64,000 nt of DNA from positions 2,174,202 through 2,238,201 of the forward strand of contig RPFO01000027.1 of assembly GCA_009746045.1 (NCBI GenBank). Reading direction: 5' to 3'. Every line of letters starts with the position of its first letter. Positions within the stretch are counted from its first letter, which is position 1. Made by a program: the position numbers and the translations under genes. Shown in pieces: positions 1 through 11,500 of this stretch. The DNA is from Mesostigma viride (lineage: Eukaryota; Streptophyta; Mesostigmatophyceae; Mesostigmatales; Mesostigmataceae). The notes below the pieces were generated by a model. That model saw only the letters and a list, made by a program, of their open reading frames with translations, had not been told where the DNA came from and did no database searches.

Positions 1-55
1 GTTGTAGGCTTCTCCTCTCTTATGTTATGTCTGCTGTCGACGGGTGGTTGGTTGT

Positions 56-71
56 CCCCTCCCCTCCGCAG
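56..71 (+). promoter_or_regulatory. Putative 3' splice acceptor before ORF3 (copy A)
   Basis: A pyrimidine run (CCCCTCCCCTCCGCAG) ends in CAG five bases before the ORF3 ATG. The same tract and spacing occur before ORF3 in the other two copies, which suggests ORF3 is expressed from a spliced subgenomic RNA. The splicing itself is inferred. Confidence 0.45.
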
Positions 72-76
72 CCGTC

Positions 77-2391
77 ATGTCAGAGCCTACCCCTCCGGCT
101 GAGAGCCCGCTGCCGTCCCTGCCCCTACCGGACCCTGAGCTGTACTTCGAGGCCCTTCCGGGCCGTTGGGTGTCACGGTCCAGTTTCCGGGTGGCGTCGT
201 GCATCCGGCCCTCCAGGCCCAGCATGCGGGTTTAGTCAGGGCGGCTCTCTTCGGGGTCACGTGGTACGGTCCTCCCCTGCTGAACCGCACAGCTTGTTTT
301 GCACGGGTTCGACGATGCCGGCCACTGTTTGCTAGAATGTGGCTCCAGCTGTCCAGCCTGGGACAGATAGCTGCGGTTCTCCAGTGCCCCAGGGTGTTTT
401 CCTACCTTTCTACCCCTGTGGGCCGCTCCTGCCTACGGGATGTGTTCCCCTGGCTTCCGGCCGAGGGTGATGCGGAAATAGATGAGAACCCCTGCGACCT
501 TCTACGGGCCGTAGAGTTCATGGAGATAGCAGACCAGACAGCGGGCGTAGGATTGGGCGACCCTACTCCTACGGACGCGCCGGTAGAGGCACAGTATTCC
601 CTGAGTATTCGGCCTCCCCTGCGGCGTCCTCCTCTTCAGTGTCGGCGCCTTCCCCTGTCCCGTCTTCACCGAGGTCGGTCCTGTGCGCATCGGTGGAGCC
701 TACCCCTTTGGGCTCTGGTCGTGAGCCTGATCCTCTTTCGGCGACAGTTTCTGCGATGCAGGCGCAGATCCAGTCCCTGACGGCGGCCTTCGGGGCCTTC
801 ATGGCGGCCCAGGCGCACGCTCCAGCCACGCCAGGTGGGGTGTCTGTGCAGCTGTGCCCCCTTCCCCTTCGGTCGCCTCGACGTCTACGGGTCCGTCTGT
901 GCGCGAGCCCTCGGCGGCTGCGGTTCCCTCTGTGCTGCGGCTCCTACGCCTTCGGCTACCTCTGCGCCTGCTACTGACGTACCTGCGCCTCGGCGCGAGT
1001 CCGCCGTCCCAGCGGCCGCGCCCGTCGCCGCCGCGTCCGAGCCGCCCACCACGTCAGCGCCGCCCTCGCGGGGTTTCTTCAGCGACCCGGGCGGTCTTCC
1101 CAGGCTTTGGGAGGGCGGTCCTCCGCAGAGGATCCCGGTGCCTGACTGGAGCTTGGACGGTAACCAGTCGTATGCCGGATTGCCTGTCCCCACGGGCCCT
1201 ATTTTCAACATGTGGCCTGGTGGTGCTCCGCCCCCAGAGACCGGCGCGCCAGTTGCGGAGGCGGGTCCGTCGCGACCCCCTGCGGCATCGGGTCCGACGC
1301 GGCCCCCTGTTGTACCGGCGCCGTCTGCGCCTGTGCCGGTTCCTACCCCTTCGTCGGCCCCTGTCCCTTCGGCCCCGCGGTCTTTGGCTGCGGTTGTTCG
1401 GTCCAGTGGCTCTGACCCGCGCGCCACCCGCGCTGCCGATTCCCTTCGGGAGTTGTCAGAGGGCGATCGGGATCGGGCCCCTTCTGTGGTGCATGCGACT
1501 CCGGAGTCGCGCGACACGCCTGTCTTTGGGTATGGTATGTCTGCGCTCGCCTGCCGCCAGTGTGACCTGCCGCGCGCCTCCGCCGAGCTTGCCATTTCGC
1601 CCATGTCCTACGGGTTCTCCCAGGTGTGTCGGGCGCCGCGGGACCGTGGCCTACCAGTTGAGACTGATCGGCCTCCTTTCGACATGGTTATTTTAGCTGA
1701 TCCGGTGTTCCAGGGTGAGATCCTGGTTCGGCGCGTCCTGTATCGCTGGGCTAGGCGCCACAATGACTTGGACACCTACGGCGGGTTCCAGTGGGCTTAC
1801 CCTCCGCCTCTGGGCATTATGGCCTCAGATGCCCTTACGGTAGAGTTTCCTGCGGTGCCGGGTGCCACGTACAGCACGGTCCTTCAGCCCATCCTAGAGT
1901 GGGATGCCCGTCGTCCAGCGCCCATCCCGGGCCAGGGTTTGGACTCTCGGGGTCATCCTCCTCCCCGGGCTAGCGACTACCTCGAGACGTTCGGGTCGCG
2001 ACAGTGTGCCCGTCGGTGGCGCTCCCGTGAGATTCGGCATATCCGGTTGTGGCCGTCCAACGTGGAGCCCCTGGTAGATCTGTTTTTCCCGACGGGTATG
2101 CGCCCTCGGATCCGGTACCATCGCCTGCTCCTGCGGGCTCTCTGCCTGATCGCGGTAGAGCCTTTCCTACGCCTCTTTGCCTGTGGTTTCCTGGACTGGG
2201 CCCGGGGCCAGGTCGTTCTTACGCAGCATAGGTATTACTGGGCCTTCCTGGGTCTTTTTCCTGACGGCGTGTGGGCCGATGTTTTCCTCACTGTAGATAG
2301 GCACGACAATGCTGAGGATGTGTCTCACTACCAGGCGTACCTGGATGTCCTGCTGGCCTCCCGTGGTACCTACCAGACGGATGGCCATTAG
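77..2391 (+). pseudogene. ORF3 of Ty3 copy A (unknown function, env position)
   Basis: This is the third ORF of the Ty3 family, starting at an ATG at 77 by comparison with the other copies. About 770 codons are expected. Here the first ~750 bases have shifted frames, but from about 835 to the TAG at 2391 a 518-codon frame is open. The N-terminal half is rich in Pro, Ala and Ser. The C-terminal ~290 residues are compact, rich in Arg, Trp, Tyr and Leu, and best conserved between copies (for example LRLFACGFLDWARG near the end). I see no signal peptide, clear transmembrane helix, zinc knuckle or catalytic motif and do not recognise the family. It is markedly more GC-rich than gag and pol. Confidence 0.65.
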
Positions 2392-2747
2392 ATAGAGGGC
2401 CTTAGGCCCGACCTGAGGGTGTTGTCCCTCCGGTATATAGAGTCGCCCTCACGTTCTGGCCAGTTGACTGGTCGTTCTTGGTCCTTGGTGCTGATTTGTT
2501 TACTCTGTGTGTCCTGCCCAGTGCCGTTCCCCCCGGCAAGGACTTTGTTCCAGGCAGTTAGGGGAACCTACCACCAGGCTTGGTGCTGGCTAACCCTACA
2601 CCTCCCGGCGTGGTGGTGGAGACCGTGTGAACTATTGGTGCTTTGTATCTTGGATGGCCTGCCGATTGTGTTGGTGTGTGCTGGGTGCATTAGGTTTCCT
2701 ACCCCTTGTTTTCCTCCCTGTGCGTAGGGAGAGGGCTCCCTACCTTT

Positions 2748-2760
2748 GTGGGGGGGGAGG
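2748..2760 (+). other. Polypurine tract (plus-strand primer site)
   Basis: A GTGGGGGGGGAGG run directly abuts the TGTTACG start of the 3' LTR, the expected position of the plus-strand priming site in LTR retroelements. Confidence 0.75.
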
Positions 2761-3331
2761 TGTTACGTCGCGTAACAATTCGTTGTAGTTACGGACGTAA
2801 ATTAGGTCTTTTGCCTCGGTTGTCCCTAGGTTTACGTGTAGCTCCTACCGGGACATTATTGTCCTCGTAACAGTACTGTGGTACATTGGGTGCCGTTGGG
2901 CGCCGCGCCGCGTACTTTACTAGTGGTCCTGATCCTTGGTAGAATGTAGTGGACCAGCGTGCATCAGTAGATGTAGTGGACCAGCGTGCATCTGTAGGCG
3001 AGGGCCATGTCGGCCCGAGCGTGTTGGACCGTTGGTGACCATTTATGCGCGTTCTACCCCTTGTGTGTGTACTCGGCGTGTGTTAAATGAATTAACACAT
3101 TTAGGCTTGGGTCACGGCAGTGTAGTTGTGTTTCCTTCCTCTATTCCTGGAGTAAACGGGTTTTGATAAATGGTTGTATGGCGTATTATAGTAACACCTA
3201 CGTTAATGCATTGAGATCAGCTCCGTCACGTTCGTCTTTCGCCAGAGGGTTGAGTAGAGGAGGCCTGACCAGTTTAGGTAGTATCAGGCCCATTAGAGGT
3301 AGAGGTGGAGGTAGATATCCGCGGCGTAACA
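2761..3331 (+). repeat. 3' LTR of Ty3 copy A (571 bp)
   Basis: Begins TGTTACG and ends CGTAACA, so its ends form a 7-bp inverted repeat. It is clearly homologous to the LTRs at 25780-26342, 51061-51623 and (minus strand) 31852-32396 and 42420-44877. Confidence 0.9.
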
Positions 3332-5489
3332 CCCAGCCCGCTCCAGCTTTTTCATGATCTACTGGGCCGTAATCAGGTATTCACCAGTATGCCTCATGGC
3401 GACATTACTCAGGTCCAATGGCTTCCCTGGTCTAATAACGCGCCCTATTAGCCTTTCACCTGTCACCGCCACACGTGTGTGTGCCCACCTTCATTAGGAT
3501 TCGCTGATACTTCCTTTCCCCTCTCACCTCTTTGGTCCATAATTGGCTAATAAAATATACCCATTTCCCCGAAAACTGAACCCCCGACGCAGTCGGGGCA
3601 CGTGTAGGGTGTAGATTCCGTAACGTCTTTATTTCATGTCCATCCATCTACGGACACGATGGTCCGAGAAATGAAAAATTCATCGCTTTGGACCGAATCT
3701 GACCAAATCTCGGGGACAAGTGCTTCAAGGCCACCAACTCCGACGAAATCTACCAGTTCGTACTGGTCCCACTCGGGTCAGTGACACAAGTGCGGCGTGG
3801 GCAACAACAACAGGCAGTGTGGACTGTTTTTTGCCCTGTTTTCGCAATGATAGTAGTATGCAATGATGGCGATGGCGTAACGGCTTGCAAAGCTCTCCAC
3901 TAACACCGCTGTGTAAGGTCCATATCCGGCTTGGATTCAACAACAAACGCATCAATTAGTGACCCCCCCGCGGGACATAGTCGTGCCTTCGCACCTCCTG
4001 ACCTAACTTGCTTGCAACAAAACTACGTACGGTACGTACGTAGTACTCCGAAGAGGCTGACAAGCTTACAAATTTTCCGCCGTGTCGCCGTCTGTACGTG
4101 CTAGAGAAGGTCTACTTAATATGGGCGATCCCAGCAATTATTACCTGTCATGGATTGTATGTAACCCATTGGTTAAAATATATAACATTTGGCCGGCCCT
4201 GCATACAGTATTCTGCTGAGTACTGCGAGTGCACTCAATATGCATGTTGCGGCAAATTTCTGGCTGTGTGCAAACTACCGCCAGTAGTTGCAATCGGTCG
4301 TTTGCGCATGCATTCCGCATATACATCGTGCTGTAGCCTGGAAAGTACGTACGTAGTGTGTGTTTTTTTTATCATGATCACCGCGGGTTGCTATTGTTGT
4401 ACAGTAGTACTTGGCATGTAGCTATCGATTAGTTAGATCCTAGGCTTCGCGATAGCGACCTCTTCGCATTGGGCGGAAGAATGGCGCGTGGCGATCGGTC
4501 AGGGCACCCAGTGGATGCGTGGATAGGTGGTGGCAGTGTGTGGGGCGTGGTTGGGCCAGGTGGCAGTGGGTGGGTGTGGTGGGGGCGGTGGGGGCGTGGG
4601 AAGTGCGTGAGAGTTTGGATAGGCTTCTCCGGACGCGGGCATAGAAGGCTATCCACGTATACCCGGTTGGCAGCCGTTCTGGGTGTGCGAGTGTCTTTTT
4701 TTGAAATAGAAGCCTATCCACGACCAACTGGCGGGAGTGGCTGGAGAGGGCGTGCCAATTTCGTTCGATGGGTGGGAGGGGGGTTGAGAGGGCTCGAGTT
4801 TGGATAGGCTTCTTTTGGTATTCTTCGGTTTTAGACAATAAGAGTAAGAATAATATGGGCTATAGGGCCAATATACGGATGCGTATATGGGGTGTAGGGG
4901 GTATACGGGTCAGGGGGCTGGGGAGAATATTGTTGGAAGGGATTGTCAAAAAAGAAGGCACTCCAGAGAAGCCTATCCACGACCAAAGGGCGGGAGGTGC
5001 CGGAGAGGGGTCGCCAAAATCGTTCGATGGGCGGGAGGGGGGTTGAGAGGGTTCGAGTTTGGATAGGCTTCTCTTTCGGACAGGGGTGTATAGTGGGCGG
5101 GCGCGTCGTTTGGCGGGGTGAAGGTGGATAGGCTTCTCCTCGCGAGCGGTTAGAAGGCTATCCACGTCGGGAGTGTGCGGTGGGGGGGTGAGTGCGCTGA
5201 CAGGGGGTCGGTTCGGCCCGTCCTAGTCAGACATATTTATTTGCATCCACAGCTCGTTCCTATTTTGCGTTTCTTATATTGTGACGACGTTGTCTTTCTG
5301 GTTCCCGGCGGAACTCTTCATTTCCATGAAAATGTATGTATACTTGTGATCAATCAGACATCATTCGCGGTTTAATCTTTGCGCAGGATATGTGCTTGCA
5401 AATTTAGCATTAACTAGTTGTTGCTATGAATGATATGTATGTCATATCTGTTTTCTGGCCGATGGGTGCAGGAAGTTAACTGCTAAGGG
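3332..5489. other. Non-coding flank with no recognised gene
   Basis: I find no convincing coding sequence here; the open frames are short and unlike any family I recognise. The notable content is the inverted-repeat cluster at 4613-5166 and small ACGTACGT-rich patches near 4024-4045 and 4345-4360. The promoter and any 5' untranslated exon of the gene starting at 5490 should lie in the right part. A possible acceptor (GGTGCAG) at about 5464-5470 would put a non-coding 5' exon upstream. Confidence 0.5.
4613..5166. repeat. Cluster of inverted repeats with a GTGGATAGGCTTCT core
   Basis: The core GGATAGGCTTCT and its complement AGAAGCCTATCC recur in alternating orientation at about 4615, 4648, 4707, 4802, 4969, 5060, 5118 and 5152. 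Two ~105-bp units (about 4707-4812 and 4969-5073) are close copies, each bounded by the core in inverted orientation with a G-rich interior. Smaller ~40-bp hairpin units are bounded the same way. The pattern resembles a cluster of short foldback or MITE-like elements. No coding function is apparent. Confidence 0.65.
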
Positions 5490-5571
5490 ATGGAACCTCA
5501 GCAACCGGCTGCCCTATTGGTTGGTTGCGTGGTGATACTTTGCTTTGGGATCGCCTACGCACCACCAGGCA
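5490..5571 (+). CDS. Exon 1: signal peptide
   Basis: The ATG at 5490 is followed by a short polar start, a hydrophobic core ([17 protein letters not shown]) and then a Pro-rich segment, a typical secretory signal. The donor GTAAGT begins at 5572 and leaves one base over (phase 1), matching the phase of the following exons. Confidence 0.75.
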
Positions 5572-8500
5572 GTAAGTGGCTTTAATGACGTCTAGTAGTG
5601 AACATCATAGTATTGACTCTCATAATGTAAAAGTGGTATGTATGTATGTATGTAAGTAAGGTGGGGCCAAAACCTTGGAATAATGAGGGCTGGGATTTTG
5701 GAGTTATAACTTACACGTGCCCACGTCAACTTGGTATGTACTGAGGCATTTGGGCCGAGAAATAGGGTAAGGATTAAGGAATCTCCTTCGTGCTCTTTCC
5801 TTTCAATCAATTGTGTTGCCCCCCCCCACCCACCCCCACCCCGCCACCAAATCATTGTCTCCTTCCTTACATGGAACATGCACTACTTTCCTTTATACTA
5901 GTGTATCATCAAAACCTGCCTTGGTATCAGCATGTCAGACATGCATGTGTGTCACTCACCATACAACAACATGTGGCTTCTAGTCCGTCTTCTTTCATGA
6001 TTTTTCCTTCACTCACGATAGTGTTAGGATGCAAGCTGCCCCGCATTGCAATATATGGTGCATGCACTTACAAACGTATCAGTAGCAAGAGAAGGGGAAG
6101 TAACAGGGATGGCCAGGAGCCCTGCAAGGAATGGAAATTGGCGGGTCAGGGGCAGTGGTTGCGACGTTATTCATATCAGAGTGCGCTAAGAGCTGTGTTT
6201 CTATGTACTACTGTTTTTGTTTAAAACTCATTTCCCCCCCCCCTTCTCCCCTTCTCCCCTTCTCCCCTTCTCCCCTTCTCCCCTTCTCCCCTTCTCCCCT
6301 TCTCCCCTTCTCCCCTTCTCCCCTTCTCCCCTTCTCCCTTCTCCCCTTCTCCCCTTCTCCCCTTCTCCCCTTCTCCCCTTCTCCCCTTCTCCCCTTCTCC
6401 CCTTCTCCCCTTCTCCCCTTCTCCCCTTCTCCCCTTCTCCCCTTCTCCCTTCTTCTCCCCTTCTCCCCTTCTCCCCTTCTCCCCTTCTCCCCTTCTCCCC
6501 TTCTCCCCTTCTCCCCTTCTCCCCTTCTCCCTTCTCCCCTTCTCCCCTTCTCCCCTTCTCCCCTTCTCCCCTTCTCCCCTTCTCCCCTTCTCCCCTTCTC
6601 CCCTTCTCCCCTTCTCCCCTTCTCCCTTCTCCCCTTCTCCCCTTCTCCCCTTCTCCCTTCTCTCTCCCTTCTCCCCTTCTCCCCTTCTCCCTTCTCCCCT
6701 TCTCCCCTTCTCCCCTTCTCCCCTTCTCCCCTTCTCCCCTTCTCCCCTTCTCCCCTTCTCCCCTTCTCCCCTTCTCCCCTTCTCCCCTTCTCCCCTTCTC
6801 CCCTTCTCCCCTTCTCCCCTTCTCCCCTTCTCCCCTTCTCCCCTTCTCCCCTTCTCCCCTTCTCCCCTTCTCCCCTTCTCCCCTTCTCCCCTTCTCCCCT
6901 TCTCCCCTTCTCCCTTCTCCCCTTCTCCCCTTCTCCCTTCTCCCTTCTCCCCTTCTCCCTTCTCCCCTTCTCCCCTTCTCCCTTCTCCCCTTCTCCCCTT
7001 CTCCCCTTCTCCCCTTCTCCCCTTCTCCCCTTCTCCCCTTCTCCCCTTCTCCCTTCTCCCTTCTCCCCTTCTCCCCTTCTCCCCTTCTCCCCTTCTCCCC
7101 TTCTCCCCTTCTCCCCTTCTCCCCTTCTCCCCTTCTCCCCTTCTCCCCTTCTCCCCTTCTCCCCTTCTCCCCTTCTCCCCTTCTCACCCTCTCACCCTCT
7201 CACCCTCTCACCCTCTCACCCTCTCACCCTCTCACCCTCTCACCCTCTCACCCTCTCACCCTCTCACCCTCTCACCCTCTCACCCTCTCACCCTCTCACC
7301 CTCTCACCCTCTCACCCTCTCACCCTCTCACCCTCTCACCCTCTCACCCTCTCACCCTCTCACCCTCTCACCCTCTCACCCTCTCACCCTCTCACCCTCT
7401 CACCCTCTCACCCTCTCACCCTCTCACCCTCTCACCCTCTCACCCTCTCACCCTCTCACCCTCTCACCCTCTCACCCTCTCACCCTCTCACCCTCTCACC
7501 CTCTCACCCTCTCACCCTCTCACCCTCTCACCCTCTCACCCTCTCACCCTCTCACCCTCTCACCCTCTCACCCTCTCACCCTCTCACCCTCTCACCCTCT
7601 CACCCTCTCACCCTCTCACCCTCTCACCCTCTCACCCTCTCACCCTCTCACCCTCTCACCCTCTCACCCTCTCACCCTCTCACCCTCTCACCCTCTCACC
7701 CTCTCACCCTCTCACCCTCTCACCTCTCACCCTCTCACCCTCTCACCCTCTCACCCCTCACCCTCTCACCCTCTCACCCTCTCACCCTCTCACCCTCTCA
7801 CCCTCTCACCCTCTCACCCTCTCACCCTCTCACCCTCTCACCTTCTCACCTTCTCACCTTCTCACCTCCTCACCTTCTCACCTCCTCACCTCCTCACCTC
7901 CTCACCTCCTCACCTCCTCACCTCCTCACCTCCTCACCTCCTCACCTCCTCACCTCCTCACCTCCTCACCTCCTCACCTCCTCACCTCCTCACCTCCTCA
8001 CCTCCTCACCTCCTCACCTCCTCACCTCCTCACCTCCTCACCTCCTCACCTCCTCACCTCCTCACCTCCTCACCTCCTCACCTCCTTACCCCTCACCCCT
8101 CACCCCCTCACCCCCTCACCCCCTCACCCCCTCACCCCCTCACCCCCTCACCCCTTCACCCCCTCACCCCTCACCCCTCACCCCTCACCCCCTTACCCAC
8201 TCTGACCCCCTTACCCCTCACCCCCTCTGATGCATTACATTCTCGGATTGTTCGTTTGCTTTTTGAGAAAGCCTTCACTTGAGTTAATGGTGTTGTTGCT
8301 TCATGCCATGTAAATTACTTGTTGCCCGTAATATGTTGTACTTTGGTGGTTGCAGTTCCATGCGTTGCCACTGATCCTACTCCATGCGCTGATCCTGGAA
8401 AGATCTGCTTCCAGGGCTTCTGTACACGTAAGTTTCTTCCGGAACTTTACCCGGCGACGTGATGCTCAGTTAGCAGCAACAACAAATTTGCCTGGTTCGG

Positions 8501-11500
8501 TCAGCAAACATTGCTTGGTTAGTAACCGTGTGGTACTGGTCCAGAACGGAGGTGCGTCCATTTTTTAAATGTATCTACTTTTGCATTCTTCCCTTCTGTG
8601 ACGGGATCCTCAGGATGTGATCCCCTAAGTCGAGTGCGTTTCAGCTGTGTGTGTCCAACGGTATGCCTGTTATTGCTTCTCATATCATGTTATTGCTTCT
8701 CATATAGTGCCCATGGTACAGTCCAAAGCTCTGTTTGTTTTCCGTGTTCATTATGTAGAGATGTCATCTTGCATGACACAGCGTACATGTTGGCGTGTAG
8801 TCTGGGCGAGCAAGCGTCACCGTGCATGTGGGTCGACGTGCTGCATGGCACGTAGTTTGCTAGCTGTTTGGCAGCTGGCTGAATACCGCTCGACCACGAG
8901 AGAGTAACTCCTTGTGACTCTGCAGTGGACGCAATCGAGTACATATGTACGTGGCATTAGTGCAATCCACAAGGTGCGCCATTATTAGGAATCACATGGG
9001 TAGCATCATTGTCCTCTAATTCATTCTATTACTAAGTGCTTAATCCAGGTTTAACGGGAACGGGCCATGAAGGCTTTATGCTATGTATGCATTTACGCTC
9101 TGACAATTTAAACAGTTTGAAACCATTTTCGACATCTTCGGCATTATACATGCATAGGGTTTACACATATCCAAGTATACATTTTGTGCGGAAATGCATG
9201 CTGATAACATCTTGGCCATACGCCCGTTTATCCCTCTGCATGTCTCGTCTGCCCTGCTTGTCCATGTCTCTATGCACGTGTCTGGCCCATGAGTGTGTGC
9301 GTATGTATGTGCGTATGTGCGTATGTGCGTATGTGCGTACGTGCGTACGTGCGTACGTACACCTCAGTGTGTACATCTGTGTACATCTGTGCATCTACGT
9401 GTCGGTGCATCAGTTCGTAGGTGGGCATGTGCATCTATGCGTAGGTGTGTCCTAGTGCCTTTTGGTCTATCCATGTGTCTATTTGCCTTGGAAGTTCATG
9501 TAAGCTTGCCTCTTTGTCTCTTTTCTGCTGTCTCTTGGTCTCTTGGCCTCTTGGCCTCTTGGCCTCTTGGCCTCTTGGCCTCTTGGCCTCTTGGCCTCTT
9601 GGCCTCTTGGCCTCTTGGCCTCTTGGCCTCTTGGCCTCTTGGCCTCTTGGCCTCTTGGCCTCTTGGCCTCTTGGCCTCTTGGCCTCTTGGCCTCTTGGCC
9701 TCTTGGCCTCTTGGCCTCTTGGCCTCTTGGCCTCTTGGCCTCTTGGCCTCTTGGCCTCTTGGCCTCTTGGCCTCTTGGCCGCGTCGCCTCTTGGCCTCTT
9801 GGCCTCTTGGCCGCGTCGCCTCTTGGCCGCGTCGCCGCGTCGCCTGTTGGCCGCGTCGCCTGTTGGCCGCGTCGCCCCTTCGCCCCTTCGCCCCTTCGCC
9901 CCTTCGCCTTTCTGCCTTTCTGCCTTTTCGCCTTTTCGCCTTTTCGCCTTTTCGCCTTTTCGCCTTTTCGCCTTTTCGCCTTTTCGCCTTTTCGCCTTTT
10001 CGCCTTTTCGCCTTTTCGCCTTTTCGCCTTTTCGCCTTTTCGCCTTTTCGCCTTTTCGCCTTTTCGCCTTTTCGCCTTTCTGCCTTTCTGCCTTTTCGCC
10101 TTTTCGCCTTTTCGCCTTTTCGCCTTTTCGCCTTTTCGCCTTTTCGCCTTTTCGCCTTTTCGCCTTTTCGCCTTTTCGCCTTTTCGCCTTTTCGCCTTTT
10201 CGCCTTTTCGCCTTTTCGCCTTTTCGCCTTTTCGCCTTTTCGCCTTTTCGCCTTTTCGCCTTTTCGCCTTTTCGCCTTTTCGCCTTTTCGCCTTTTCGCC
10301 TTTTCGCCTTTTCGCCTTTTCGCCTTTTCGCCTTTTTGCCTTCTTGCCTTTTTGCCTTTTTGCCTTTTTGCCTTTTTGCCTTTTTGCCTTCTTGCCTTCT
10401 TGCCTTCTTGCCTTCTTGCCTTCTTGCCTTCTTGCCTTCTTGCCTTCTTGCCTTCTTGCCTTCTTGCCTTCTTGCCTTCTTGCCTTCTTGCCTTCTTGCC
10501 TTCTTGCCTTCTTGCCTTTTTGCCTTCTTGCCTTCTTGCCTTCTTGCCTTCTTGCCTTCTTGCCTTTTTGCCTTTTTGCCTTTTTGCCTTTTTGCCTTCT
10601 TGCCTTTTTGCCTTCTTTTCTCTTCGTCTCTTGGTGTCTTTGTGTCCGTCAGTCTAGTTTTTGTCTCTTTCAGCCCCATTCAGTTTCTTTCATGCAGTCT
10701 ATCTGTCTATGTGACTGTTCGTTTATGTGTATTAGTGTATGTTTTTCTGAGCTGTATGCCCATTTTATAGTTATGTTGGGGCGGGCTCAAAGGGGGCCGG
10801 TCTGCTGCTTGTATCGTAGCTCTACCGTACGTCACCTGCACCGTGTGAGGTGCTTTGTGCTAATTACCCAGGACTAGAGTAGAAGAGGACTGGCTTTAGC
10901 CGGTACTAAAGCAAGGGCATGCAGCATGATGACTGTCTGGTGTACCGAAAATCTCAGTTTATCGTAGCGCTAAAAAGTTTGTTTAACCATACAGTCAAAG
11001 TCCTTCCATGGCCGCCCTGGTCGGCTGATTATAGTTGGCATGCAGTGTCCAGTGGAGTGAGTGGATGTTAATGTTTTGATGTGTGAATGTGTGTCGTTAA
11101 TGTGTTACAATAATGTGTCAATGTCTCACATTCGCTTGTGCTTAGCGTGTTGATGTGTGAATGTGTGTCGTTAATGTGTTACAACAATGTGTCAATGTCT
11201 CACATTCGCTTGTGCTTAGCGTGTTGATGTGTGAATGTGTGTCGTTAATGTGTTACAACACATTGTTAATGTCTCACATTTGCTTGTGCTTTGTGTCGTG
11301 GCAATTATTACACTGGCTTTCTGCAGCGCTCGTCGATGGATGCCCAATCGGTTATGGTTGGACCCCAGATGGTGCATCTGGGTGCTTGTCCGCCACTGGG
11401 CTTCCTGATCCAACATTTGATATCGGCGCCGCTGAATGTCCTGGTTATTGGGTCACGAGGTTCCCAGATGGCATGAACGAAGCACGCCTTGCAACAATCA

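Larger units (their letters stand above)
1..3331 (+). mobile_element. Ty3-type LTR retrotransposon, copy A, 3' part only
   Basis: The window opens inside an element of the same family as the two complete copies at 25780-51623 and 31852-44877. What is present is the sequence just after pol, the extra ORF3, a 3' untranslated stretch (2392-2744), a G-rich polypurine tract and the 3' LTR. Homology to the other copies is evident along its whole length, but the 5' part lies outside the window, so its target-site duplication cannot be checked; the five bases after the LTR are CCCAG. Confidence 0.85.

Noticed and set aside
4429-5165. Small genes in the inverted-repeat cluster
   Set aside because: Open frames simply follow the G-rich repeats on both strands.
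6131-8230. Open frames of 699 and 662 codons
   Set aside because: They are pure translations of the CT-rich array in several phases at once; the exon model places the region in an intron.
6229-10617. CRISPR array
   Set aside because: Contiguous short tandem units without unique spacers, in a eukaryotic intron.
9293-10877. Several 400+ codon frames on both strands
   Set aside because: 8-bp units not divisible by three leave all frames open; only repeated SWPLGLLA or KAKRRKGE patterns appear.
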